From Gallaecimonas pentaromativorans (GTDB lineage: Bacteria; Pseudomonadota; Gammaproteobacteria; Enterobacterales; Gallaecimonadaceae): 64,000 nucleotides of DNA. Each line of letters opens with the position of its first letter. The stretch's first letter is position 1. The stretch covers positions 434,001 through 498,000 of the forward strand of contig NZ_RJUL01000003.1 in NCBI RefSeq assembly GCF_003751625.1, read 5' to 3'. This document shows positions 8,194 through 15,732 of this stretch, one piece after another. The position numbers and the translations under genes are program-made. The notes beneath the pieces were generated by a model. That model ran no database searches. It saw only the letters and a program-made list of their open reading frames with translations, and was not told where the DNA came from.

Positions 8194-9021
8194 TTGGGAG
8201 CTCGTGAATATCATCTTTATAGAGCAAAATTTATTAAACCTGCTCAACTACCTTTGTTTGCTGAAAACAAATCTTCGATGGAACTATTTCTTAGTTCCAT
8301 ACATGATAAACCAAATTATTCACTATCTAGTGGCAGCGAGTGGCACTTAGGTAATGTCAAAATGATAGGGTATTCCTCCGGTTCATTTGCAGTGGGAAGA
8401 ACAACAAAAACCACTTTTGAAAAATTTAATAAAGAAACTGGTGACTTTCTAGATGAATTAGATGACTCTGCTCCTTATACAATTGTTATCTTTGATGCCA
8501 AAATTGGATTACTTGGTATTTCAAAAAAATCGAAACTCGCTCCAAATGCATCAAGTATTGCTAGGCGTATTAAGGACTTGCTTTTAACTACTAATACTGC
8601 GATTGAATCAGGTATAGATGTAAGAGTTGACGTAATTCCTGATCCAGAAGACTTCTTGGATAAACTTCGAGGAGCATATTCAATTAGAAAATTTAGAGCA
8701 ACATTTACTGGTCCTAACCCTATTGATGCAGACGAACTTTTTCAAAAACCGCTTTCTGTATATGCACAAAGTATGGGGGCAGTATCAGGAACCCTAGAGG
8801 TGGTTGGCGAAGCGTTGAACGAAGACGTTGCTGAATCTGTAGCAAAATCGACTGCTGCAACCGGAAATACAGCTTCTGCTAGAGTGGTTCCTTCTGAAGG
8901 TGTAAAGGCCAAAAACATTAAAATGAAAGGAGATGCTGTTGTAGTAACTGTCGATGAAGATGCGTCAATCTTGCAAGTGTTGGAACAAATGCAAGTTGAA
9001 TATATGAGGGTTAGGGGATGA
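8194..9021 (+). CDS. Hypothetical protein, partner of FRG-domain gene
   Basis: A 275-residue protein. An in-frame ATG at 8149 lies inside the attC-like site; the better start is TTG 8194, eight bases after AGGAG. There are no membrane segments. Residues from about 85 on (YTIVIFDAKIGLLGISKKSKLAP) read as a regular alpha/beta fold, and the end (MKGDAVVVTVDEDASILQVLEQ) is acidic. I do not recognise the family. Its last four bases overlap the start of the FRG gene (ATGA), so the two are translationally coupled in one cassette and probably act together. Low GC. Confidence 0.75.
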   Translation: MGAREYHLYRAKFIKPAQLPLFAENKSSMELFLSSIHDKPNYSLSSGSEWHLGNVKMIGYSSGSFAVGRTTKTTFEKFNKETGDFLDELDDSAPYTIVIFDAKIGLLGISKKSKLAPNASSIARRIKDLLLTTNTAIESGIDVRVDVIPDPEDFLDKLRGAYSIRKFRATFTGPNPIDADELFQKPLSVYAQSMGAVSGTLEVVGEALNEDVAESVAKSTAATGNTASARVVPSEGVKAKNIKMKGDAVVVTVDEDASILQVLEQMQVEYMRVRG

Positions 9022-9815
9022 TCAATGAAACTGAAATTAAAGATTCAGAAGATCTAATTCGCTCATTGAATCAATTGCCTAATAATTTTATCTTCAGAGG
9101 GCATGCTGACGCCAGTTGGAAGCTCGAGTCAACTCTTGAACGTACCATTGGCAAAAAATGGTCAACCGAACTAGCTCGGAAGTTCGAGGATCACTACTTG
9201 AATTTATTCAAATCGAAGTATCATATTTACAATGGCAGCGAACATGAGCCAAAAAGTAAATTAGCTTGGCTATCCGTAATGCAGCATTATGGCGCTCCAA
9301 CACGTCTGATAGATTTCACCGAAAGCCCTTATGTCGCTTTATATTTTGCTCTGGAAGCATACAACCCTCTACTGAAAAATGATCTTGCTATATACGCTAT
9401 TGATTACAACTCGATCATGGATGAATCATTGGCTTATATTTCCAGACGTGATTCAAGCTTTAAGAAAACTAGACATGAAATTATTGGCAAGCAAGATGAG
9501 CTTTTTGATGATGTAGTTGACCGTTTTTCTTATGAGGTTGTTTGGATTACCGAGCCTCTTGAATTAAATGCCAGAATTGATCGACAATCAGGAACATTTT
9601 TAATTTCTGGTGATAAAGAAAAAAGAATAGAAGACCTTCTTTCTAATGATATGTATAAAAATGTTGAAATAATAAAATTCATCATCCCTAATGAAATGTA
9701 TGAAAATATTTATGCTCTTTTAAGGAAGATGAATATAAATGCAAAGACTATTTATGGTGACTTGGGTGGGCTAGCAAAGTCAATCAAAATGGATATGCAG
9801 GTACATGCAATTTAA
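9018..9815 (+). CDS. FRG-domain protein
   Basis: A 265-residue protein with the FRG domain, named for FRG at residues 26-28 (FIFRGHADASWKLESTLER), followed by MQHYGAPTRLIDFTESPY at 88-105 and ALYFAL just after. FRG proteins are common in prophages and defence-rich islands; their biochemical role is not established. The four-base overlap with the upstream gene makes a two-gene unit within one cassette, which suggests a toxin/antitoxin- or defence-like pair, an inference only. The TAA stop is the first triplet of attC-like site 2. Confidence 0.9.
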   Translation: MINETEIKDSEDLIRSLNQLPNNFIFRGHADASWKLESTLERTIGKKWSTELARKFEDHYLNLFKSKYHIYNGSEHEPKSKLAWLSVMQHYGAPTRLIDFTESPYVALYFALEAYNPLLKNDLAIYAIDYNSIMDESLAYISRRDSSFKKTRHEIIGKQDELFDDVVDRFSYEVVWITEPLELNARIDRQSGTFLISGDKEKRIEDLLSNDMYKNVEIIKFIIPNEMYENIYALLRKMNINAKTIYGDLGGLAKSIKMDMQVHAI

Positions 9816-9881
9816 CAAGGCGCTGCTACGGAAAATTTGCTCGCTAGCGCTCTTAAATTTCCGCAGAGCACGGCGTTAGCC
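9813..9881 (+). other. attC-like recombination site 2
   Basis: TAACAAGGCG at 9813 and CGGCGTTAGCC at 9871 bound an imperfect hairpin. GGCGCTGCTACGGAAAATTT pairs with AAATTTCCGCAGAGCACGGCG with unpaired bases on one arm. It overlaps the FRG stop and precedes the next cassette ORF by 19 bp. The final GTTAGCC departs by one base from the GTTRRRY consensus. Confidence 0.85.
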
Positions 9882-9899
9882 ACCTTGAGGAGTTTTAGC

Positions 9900-10520
9900 T
9901 TGATCAAATACATTGACCAAACCCAGCTGTCAGAATTCAAAAAGTGCCTTACTGATATCAGGAAGAATTTTGGTAAGAAAAATACAAAAAATATCGACCT
10001 ATCTTATGGCGTGGAAGGAAACACTTTTCGAGCTTATCGAGGCTTCACAAAACCTCCGAGCAGCATATTCCAAGAGTGGGCAAGACCATACACAGAGAAA
10101 ATAATAAAGGCACAACCTTCTGCCGCCGTCTCCACGGAGAGCAACTTTAAAAAATGGCACTCTGATACCGCAATTCCTTTAAGCTCTCAATGGAATAAAG
10201 CTCAAGACAAAGGTCTCTCTTTCGCACACACATACAAACTGGTCGATCTATACATTAAATGGCTAAGCCAGTTTGAGTTCCAAGATAAAAGCTTTGTGGC
10301 GCATCTAACCAAATATGCCTCATGCGCACTAGATAGCCAAACATTAAATAAAATCAATATTTGTTACAGCAAGTGCCTACCCATTAGCAATCCGCGCATG
10401 GGAGACATACACAACGCAAGCACATACGAACTTTGCCAAGAAATTATTGGAAACTTCTGCCAGAGTGCAGGCGCAACCAAACTAGAATTTGATTTTTGGG
10501 CCTGGAGAAAAGGCGGCTAA
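9900..10520 (+). CDS. Hypothetical cassette protein
   Basis: A 206-residue protein from TTG 9900, preceded by GAGGAG eight bases upstream; the track-length frame from 9837 begins inside the attC-like site. No signal peptide or membrane helix is evident. It has nine Cys/His-rich positions scattered through the C-terminal half (YASCALDSQ, NICYSKCLP, NFCQSAG) but no spaced metal motif. The ending FDFWAWRKGG is followed by TAACAAGTG, an attC-like left end with no matching right end in the next 150 bp. I do not recognise the family. Confidence 0.7.
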   Translation: MIKYIDQTQLSEFKKCLTDIRKNFGKKNTKNIDLSYGVEGNTFRAYRGFTKPPSSIFQEWARPYTEKIIKAQPSAAVSTESNFKKWHSDTAIPLSSQWNKAQDKGLSFAHTYKLVDLYIKWLSQFEFQDKSFVAHLTKYASCALDSQTLNKINICYSKCLPISNPRMGDIHNASTYELCQEIIGNFCQSAGATKLEFDFWAWRKGG

Positions 10521-10660
10521 CAAGTGACTGTGGCATCCAATATATTAATTATCAATTCCTATTGCTCTATACCTCACCATCTTTGGCTACTAGATAAAAT
10601 AAAAACCTAAGGTTACCAACGTACTAGATATATTTTATCTAAATACAACAAGGAGAATAT

Positions 10661-10801
10661 ATGTATATTTCATGGTTTAGCTGGGGCTCCCCTGTAGGGG
10701 TAGGTATTTTTATTGCGTGTATCGGGATATTCTTTTGGGGTTTGTTTTCTGGCATTGCAATGCTGAATAAATCCAAGGAAGTGTCGAAATCAGAAAATTA
10801 A
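10661..10801 (+). CDS. Small single-pass membrane protein (46 aa)
   Basis: ATG 10661 follows a near-perfect ribosome site, AAGGAGAATAT. The 46-residue product starts MYISWFSWGS, has a hydrophobic glycine-rich helix (GVGIFIACIGIFFWGLFSG, about residues 13-31) and a short charged tail. It resembles small membrane toxins or regulators in size only. It lies between the last cassette gene and the deleted RAYT-type element. The region 10521-10660 before it is AT-rich and otherwise empty. Confidence 0.55.
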   Translation: MYISWFSWGSPVGVGIFIACIGIFFWGLFSGIAMLNKSKEVSKSEN

Positions 10802-10888
10802 GATGAAAGAGTCGAGCGCTCTTTGCAGGCAGGCATCTAAACCAAAGCTATCGGTGCTTGTCTGCCGCACATTGGCCTTCAATTAGAA

Positions 10889-11208
10889 ATAAAGGACATC
10901 CACCTTCTGAGTAACAAAAGTCCAGTTCTCGTATTGCATCGACAGTGCAGTATTAATCAGCCTTGAAGATGTTTACTTCGCTCTGATGCCACGTTTTGCC
11001 GTTAAAAACGCAAATCCAAGGCAAGCGATACGATCAGCGACTGCTGAGGGTATGTGAGCGTGGTGCTGTGAGGGGTTAAGCGGCTTTTATCGGTGGGCCG
11101 ACTACGTTACGAGGACGTGTCATGGCCGAAGCCTTTATCAAGAGAGGGGTCTTTTAAGGCGAGTTTTCGCGAGGCAACTTCGCCATGATTGGATGGGTTC
11201 CCTTTTTC
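10889..11208 (-). mobile_element. Internally deleted RAYT/IS200-like element (MITE-like)
   Basis: The ~320-bp segment has ends AAAGGACATCCACC and GGATGGGTTCCCTTTTT that match the ends of the full element at 50641-51877. The shared interior (TCGACAGTGCAG...GGCTTTTATCGGTGGGCCGA) is collinear. About 920 bp of transposase is missing between GTGGGCCGACTACGT and ACGAGGACG. The deletion keeps frame: on the minus strand 11076-11123 still encodes a 15-residue remnant joining the transposase start (MTRPR) to its end (VVGPPIKAA). It could only move if the full copy supplies enzyme. Confidence 0.85.
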
Positions 11209-11302
11209 TCGCTGTTCTTGGCCAAGCAAGAAAGTTGCTCACCTGCCGGGGCGAACCCTGGCGTTCAAAAACTGGAACAGTTACTTCAAAAGGAGATGTG
11301 CG

Positions 11303-11584
11303 ATGAGGAAGTCTCTGCTGTTGATACTCTTGGTTTTCCTATCAGGATGCGCTCAAAATTCCGGTGTCATTCCCATGGGTGATAATACCTATATGGTCTC
11401 CAGGCAAGCTGCAACGGGGTTCACTGGCATGGGTACGTTAAAAGCCGATGCTTTGAAGGAAGCCGCAGCGTACTGCCAATCGCAGCATAAAGAGTTAAAG
11501 GTTATTCAAGTGATAGATGCACAGCCGCCTTTTGTGATGGGTAATTTTCCTAAGTCTGAAGTGCAATTTTCCTGTATTCAATGA
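11303..11584 (+). CDS. Small predicted lipoprotein
   Basis: A 93-residue protein from ATG 11303, which has AAGGAG seven bases upstream; longer frames from 11185/11189 lack one. The signal peptide MRKSLLLILLVFLSGC has a lipobox LSGC with the modified Cys at residue 16. The mature part (MGDNTYMVSRQAATGFTGMG, then ALKEAAAYCQSQ) is a short conserved-looking domain seen in other proteobacterial lipoproteins of unknown role. The +2 residue after Cys is Ala, so outer-membrane sorting is expected. It is the first gene after the first accessory island. Confidence 0.8.
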   Translation: MRKSLLLILLVFLSGCAQNSGVIPMGDNTYMVSRQAATGFTGMGTLKADALKEAAAYCQSQHKELKVIQVIDAQPPFVMGNFPKSEVQFSCIQ

Positions 11585-11694
11585 GTGTCAGCCCAGCAGA
11601 AAATCTCTATAAGCCACTGATTAAAAAGTCTTTAAGACCACAGGCGAAGGATCAACTACCCTAATAAACACACTATAAAAACAGGGAACAGGTT

Positions 11695-12012
11695 ATGCAG
11701 AGCAAGTACCAATCCTTTAAAGATTTCTACCCCTTTTATCTTGAGCAACACCGTAACCAGACTTGTCGGCAGCTGCATTTTTGGGGCTCGACGGTGGTGG
11801 TGTTGCTGGTGTTGGCAGCGGCGGTGACCGAGCAGTGGTGGTATCTGGGCTTAACGCCGGTGGCGGGGTATGGCTTTGCCTGGGTGGGGCACTTCTTCTT
11901 TGAAAAGAACCGGCCGGCGACCTTTAGCCACCCCTTATACAGCCTGATGGGGGATTGGGTGATGTACAAGGACATGCTGGTGGGTAAGTTGCCGTTTCAG
12001 GCCCAGCACTGA
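11695..12012 (+). CDS. DUF962 / Mpo1-like membrane protein
   Basis: A 105-residue protein with the DUF962 pattern: YLEQHRNQTCRQLHFWGS near the N-terminus, two membrane helices, then GYGFAWVGHFFFEKNRPATF and HPLYSLMGDWVMYKD. In yeast, Mpo1 of this family is an Fe(II)-dependent dioxygenase acting on 2-hydroxy fatty acids, with conserved His residues like those seen here. Bacterial members are poorly studied, so a lipid role is inferred. It is monocistronic, with ACAGGGAACAGGTT before the start and a bidirectional terminator behind. Confidence 0.88.
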   Translation: MQSKYQSFKDFYPFYLEQHRNQTCRQLHFWGSTVVVLLVLAAAVTEQWWYLGLTPVAGYGFAWVGHFFFEKNRPATFSHPLYSLMGDWVMYKDMLVGKLPFQAQH

Positions 12013-12016
12013 GCTT

Positions 12017-12054
12017 GCCAATAAAAAAGGCACACAAGGGCCTTTTTTATTGGC
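12017..12054. terminator. Bidirectional terminator
   Basis: GCCAATAAAAAAGGC and its complement GGCCTTTTTTATTGGC flank a short ACACAAG loop, between convergent genes ending at 12012 and 12067. Confidence 0.9.
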
Positions 12055-12066
12055 GCAACGGTGAGT

Positions 12067-12810
12067 TCAGCGTTTTACGCAAACAAAGATGGCGTTACCT
12101 GAGGCCTGGTCCCAGGGCAGTATCTTGTCGTAGTCGTGCTCGAAGATATGCACCTCAAATAGCGGCGCCAGCAAAGCCTCAAGTTCGGCGAAAGTCACCG
12201 CCACCATGGGGTGTTCGTCCTGCCAGAAGGCGATATCCCCCTGGTGGTGGCGCTCGATATGCAGGCGCAGGGATTGGCGCTCCCCTTCCCCGCCGTAGTG
12301 CCAACCGGAGCGGAACCAGAAAAGGGCGTCGTCCTGGCTGGCGCTGTGGCTCACCGATGAGCTGTTGTCGATTTTCAGCCTGTCTACGGCGTTAAAGGCA
12401 AAGACCCCGCCGCTACCCAGAGCCCGGTGTACCTGAGCGATACAGGCCTTGAGATTGGCAATGCCATCGCAGTAGTGAAGGGAATACAAAAAGCAGGTGA
12501 TGAGATCCAGCGGCGCCTCAACCTCAAAATCGCACATGTTTTGCAGCGTAAAACGGGCCTCGGGGCAGCGCTTGGCGGCTAAATCCAGCATCGGCTGGTT
12601 GATGTCGAGGCCGCTGCTGTCAAACCCTGCATCCAGGAAGTGGCGCACATGGGGGCCGGTGCCGCAGGCCAAGTCCAGGTGGCGGGTGCCCTGGTTGCCG
12701 AAAATGTGGTGCAGCCGTTGCAGGCTCTGGCTTTGCGCCTGGTAGTTGATGTCGGCACACATCAGATCGTAATAGCCGGAAAGGTCGGTATAAAGAGCGG
12801 TGCGAGACAT
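12067..12810 (-). CDS. Class I SAM-dependent methyltransferase
   Basis: A 247-residue soluble protein; the SAM loop HLDLACGTGPHVRHFL spans residues 44-59, with GLDINQPMLDLA as the acidic strand-2 motif and DLITCFLYSLHYCD as motif IV/post-IV. The start at MSRTALYTDLSGYYD matches where homologous Methyltransf_25/TylM1-like enzymes begin; the longer frame to 12978 would run through the promoter region of the divergent gene at 12899. The substrate is unknown. Confidence 0.83.
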   Translation of the reverse strand: MSRTALYTDLSGYYDLMCADINYQAQSQSLQRLHHIFGNQGTRHLDLACGTGPHVRHFLDAGFDSSGLDINQPMLDLAAKRCPEARFTLQNMCDFEVEAPLDLITCFLYSLHYCDGIANLKACIAQVHRALGSGGVFAFNAVDRLKIDNSSSVSHSASQDDALFWFRSGWHYGGEGERQSLRLHIERHHQGDIAFWQDEHPMVAVTFAELEALLAPLFEVHIFEHDYDKILPWDQASGNAIFVCVKR

Positions 12811-12898
12811 GCAATACAGCGCCTGAAGCTGAGGGTGGCGCATAGTACACTGAGCCGGTGAAAAAGTATTCGATAAATTCCCCCCAAAGGAGCCCGCC

Positions 12899-13327
12899 GT
12901 GAGTGGCATTACCCACCTTGAAACCTTGCTTAAATCCATGTCGCCCGAGCTTAAGGCCGGGGACTTTGTGTTTTGCACCCTGCCCGGCAGCCTTGCCGAT
13001 TACGTTTCCTTGTCGCCACTCGCCAGCTTTATTGAAGCCGAAGGGCTGACCCTTATCTTGGACGCTGCCACCGCCGCCGCCCATGGCCTGCCGGCATCGC
13101 CCCCTTACCGGCAAATTACCCTTAATGTGCATTCCAGCCTCGAAGCGGTGGGGCTAACCGCCGCCTTTGCCACTACCCTTACCCAGCATGGCATCAGCGC
13201 CAATGTGGTGGCCGGTTACTATCACGACCACATCTTTGTGCCCACCGCCAAGGCCGAGCTGGCCCTGGCGGCCCTTCAAGCCCTTAGCCAGTGCGACTCA
13301 CCCCAGGAGAATGGATGGTCCACCTGA
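12899..13327 (+). CDS. ACT-domain protein (COG3602-like)
   Basis: A 142-residue protein starting at GTG 12899 behind AAAGGAG. The arrangement LKAGDFVFCTLPG, then EGLTLILDAATA, YRQITLNVHSSLEAVGLTAA and HGISANVVAGYYHDHIFVP is the tandem ACT fold of the small COG3602 family, thought to sense amino acids. It overlaps the start of the next gene by 13 bases, so the two are coupled. It is divergent from the methyltransferase with an 88-bp gap. The ligand is unknown. Confidence 0.85.
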   Translation: MSGITHLETLLKSMSPELKAGDFVFCTLPGSLADYVSLSPLASFIEAEGLTLILDAATAAAHGLPASPPYRQITLNVHSSLEAVGLTAAFATTLTQHGISANVVAGYYHDHIFVPTAKAELALAALQALSQCDSPQENGWST

Positions 13328-13788
13328 TCAGTCAATGGATAACCGCCACCAACCAGCACTTTGCCCATCAGCGCCTGCCATGCAGCCGCTTTAGTGGCCC
13401 ATTCACCGGGTTTTACTCACCCGAGTTTCTGGCAAGCAGTTACTACGTGGTAACAGAACATCTGCCCAAACCCGACTACCCCGAGCTAAGAGCGGCAGGC
13501 TTTAGCGACTTTATCGATATGCCCGCCAGCGCCATTACCTACGTTGATACCTACTACATCACGCCAGCCGCCATGGCGTCGCTGCGCACCCATTTTCACG
13601 AACTGGTGCATGTGCAGCAGTGGCTGCAACTGGGTCAGGAAGGCTTTATTGCCCGTTATATGGCAGAGCTTGGCCAGCATGGTTATGACCAGGCCCCATT
13701 GGAACGAATGGCTTATGAGCTGGACGGGCACTTCAATGCGCGTGGCGCGGCGCTACCTGTGGCGCAGTTTGTGGCGAAAAATCTGTAA
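13315..13788 (+). CDS. Putative zinc-metallopeptidase-like protein (HExxH)
   Basis: A 157-residue protein from ATG 13315, preceded by CAGGAGA inside the ACT gene. HFHELVHVQQW at residues 93-103 contains the zincin motif HELVH (His95, Glu96, His99), and ERMAYELDGHFNAR some 35 residues later could provide a third ligand. There is no signal peptide, so it is probably cytoplasmic. Such short HExxH proteins are often annotated only as hypothetical; peptidase activity is unproven. It is coupled to the ACT-domain gene. Confidence 0.65.
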   Translation: MVHLISQWITATNQHFAHQRLPCSRFSGPFTGFYSPEFLASSYYVVTEHLPKPDYPELRAAGFSDFIDMPASAITYVDTYYITPAAMASLRTHFHELVHVQQWLQLGQEGFIARYMAELGQHGYDQAPLERMAYELDGHFNARGAALPVAQFVAKNL

Positions 13789-13880
13789 GCACTTGTTATA
13801 AAACTACTATCCAGCCTTTAAACCGGCCAACAAATAAAGTAGACATGGAAATTACTGCTGACGAAGGAAGAGGTATCAGC

Positions 13881-14723
13881 ATGGATTCTGTCACTACTCC
13901 CGCCAAACGCCCCCCTGTCGCCCTGTGGGTAAAAGCTCTGTGGTATCCGGTTGTAGCCCTGGGTATTTGGGGCATTTACGCTGATTTTGTCCCATCAGAC
14001 AAACTGGCTTTTTACAGTGTTCGGTTAACGCTGCTGTTGTCGGTGGTGCTGACATTCTGGGTTTGGTGGGCCTTTATTTCCGGGCGCGCCAAGGTGAAAG
14101 CAGGCACTCCCGATGTCATGAAGTTCTTAGCCATGCTTATGGTGCCGCCCATGATGTGGTTTCTAATATGGTTGGCATTGGCTCAAGGTCTGCCGGCGCT
14201 TATTACCCGCTTTACAGGCAGCCCTTACCAAGAGGCCGCCCGCTTTGAAAAGCAACACCAGCATGACCGTTATATGTGTGATTACCGCTTAAGCAGCGAT
14301 TTTCTATTCCATGCTTTCCCAAGCTTTCTTTGCAGCAATAAAGAATTTGTATTGGCTGAGCCAAAAGACGCGGTGCTAAACCTCAAGGGCTATCGCAATG
14401 CTTTGGGGTTTGATATCACCGACTACCAGCTGTTTTACCCCAAAGTGCTGCGCCGTATCGATCCGCACTACCCGCCAGCAGCGGCAGCGAAAGGTATTGA
14501 AGGCTTTGTGGAAATGGCCTTTGACATCGACCCGAACGGAGTGCCGGTGAACATTCATATAGCCGACGCTAAACCTCGGGGCGTTTTCGACGGCGCCGCT
14601 GCCGAGGCACTCAAGCAATGGCGCTACCAGCCGCTGAGCATCAACGGCTATCACGCCACCTTGCCCGCGCAGCACCTAAAACTTCGCTTCAGGTTAAAAG
14701 GCCAGGCTCACGCCCACAGCTAA
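13881..14723 (+). CDS. TonB-family energy transducer-like protein with N-terminal membrane domain
   Basis: A 280-residue protein. ATG 13881 follows GGAAGAGG; another in-frame ATG lies at 13845. Three hydrophobic helices (about residues 15-110) precede a periplasmic C-terminal TonB domain near 190-275: KVLRRIDPHYPPAAAAKGIEGFVEM, then FDGAAAEALKQWRYQPL. The usual proline-rich spacer of TonB is absent and the N-terminal membrane part is larger than normal, so it may not be a classical ExbBD partner. Its stop overlaps the convergent LysR gene by two bases. Confidence 0.78.
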   Translation: MDSVTTPAKRPPVALWVKALWYPVVALGIWGIYADFVPSDKLAFYSVRLTLLLSVVLTFWVWWAFISGRAKVKAGTPDVMKFLAMLMVPPMMWFLIWLALAQGLPALITRFTGSPYQEAARFEKQHQHDRYMCDYRLSSDFLFHAFPSFLCSNKEFVLAEPKDAVLNLKGYRNALGFDITDYQLFYPKVLRRIDPHYPPAAAAKGIEGFVEMAFDIDPNGVPVNIHIADAKPRGVFDGAAAEALKQWRYQPLSINGYHATLPAQHLKLRFRLKGQAHAHS

Positions 14724-15616
14724 CCTCCGGTTTGGGTGATATCAAACTGGCGGATGGTTTCAACAAGAGCCGTAGCGGCAGCCGACAAACTGGTGTCGGC
14801 CAGGGTGACAATGCCGATGCCGCGGGCAATTTTCGGCTCATCGAGGGCGAGGCAGCGGCAACCCAGCGCCTGCATGTCATCAATACAAATGCTTGGCACT
14901 ATGCTCACCCCCAAACCGCTCGCCACCATTTTGCCCAAGGTGCTCAACTGGTGGCTTTCAAAGGCTACCTCCAGCCGCTGGTGAGTCAGAGCCAGTTGCT
15001 GCTCGATAAGGCTTCGCACCACAGAGGGGCGCTGCAAAGCAACAAAGGGGTAGTGGCACAGCTGCGCCCAGGTTAAAGAGCTGGCGCCGGCCAGCTCGCT
15101 CTGCCCTGGCACCACGGCCACAAAGCGGTCTTGGTAAAGCGGGGTAAACGCCAGCTCGCCCAAAAACTCGGGGGCAAAGCACAGTCCTACTTCCACCTCG
15201 TGGCTGCGTACCCTGTCCAGCACCTGTTCGTTGATTACGTCATGCACGGCCACATGCACATCGGGGTAGCGGCGCTGAAAGGCCACCAGCATTCCCGGCA
15301 GCAAGGTGGCCGACACCGAGGGCATGGCGGCAATGCCCACCTTGCCGCTTTTCAGGGTGAAGTAGTGGCGCATGGTGTCTTCGGCGTTTTCCATATCCAC
15401 CACGATGCGCCGGGCCATGGGCAAAAAGAGTTTGCCCTCCGGGGTAAGAGCCACCTTGCGGGTGCTGCGGGTAAAAAGGGCGCCGCCAAGGCTGGCTTCC
15501 AGCTCTTTGATTGCCAGGCTCAAGGCCGGGCGGGAGAGAAACACCAGCTCGCTGGCAGCAGCAAAGTTAAGGGTTTGCGCCACCGCCAAAAACGCCTTTA
15601 ACTGCTTTAAGGTCAT
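14720..15616 (-). CDS. LysR-family transcriptional regulator
   Basis: A 298-residue regulator. The winged helix begins MTLKQLKAFLAVAQTLNFAAAS and continues FLSRPALSLAIKELEASLG (helix-turn-helix, residues ~20-40); from residue 90 an effector-binding domain follows (GKVGIAAMPSVSATLLPGML). The start M at 15616 fits the family; the frame extends 11 residues further without support. It lies downstream of the TonB receptor gene but is separated from it by a terminator, so a role in arabinan control is possible but not shown. The effector is unknown. Confidence 0.9.
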   Translation of the reverse strand: MTLKQLKAFLAVAQTLNFAAASELVFLSRPALSLAIKELEASLGGALFTRSTRKVALTPEGKLFLPMARRIVVDMENAEDTMRHYFTLKSGKVGIAAMPSVSATLLPGMLVAFQRRYPDVHVAVHDVINEQVLDRVRSHEVEVGLCFAPEFLGELAFTPLYQDRFVAVVPGQSELAGASSLTWAQLCHYPFVALQRPSVVRSLIEQQLALTHQRLEVAFESHQLSTLGKMVASGLGVSIVPSICIDDMQALGCRCLALDEPKIARGIGIVTLADTSLSAAATALVETIRQFDITQTGG

Positions 15617-15690
15617 ACCGTTACACCAAATCAGCCCAAGCCCTAGCATACCCTGCCACCGGCCCCTGGCAAGCCATCTGCTCTGGCAAC

Positions 15691-15722
15691 AAAAAAACCC
15701 CGCAATTGCGGGGCTTTTTATT
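15691..15722 (-). terminator. Terminator after the arabinan-locus TonB receptor
   Basis: AAAAAAACCCCGC-AATT-GCGGGGCTTTTTA is a perfect GC stem with A and T runs, placed just past the receptor stop at 15733 and reading on the minus strand. Confidence 0.9.
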
Positions 15723-15732
15723 GGTGCTTGCC

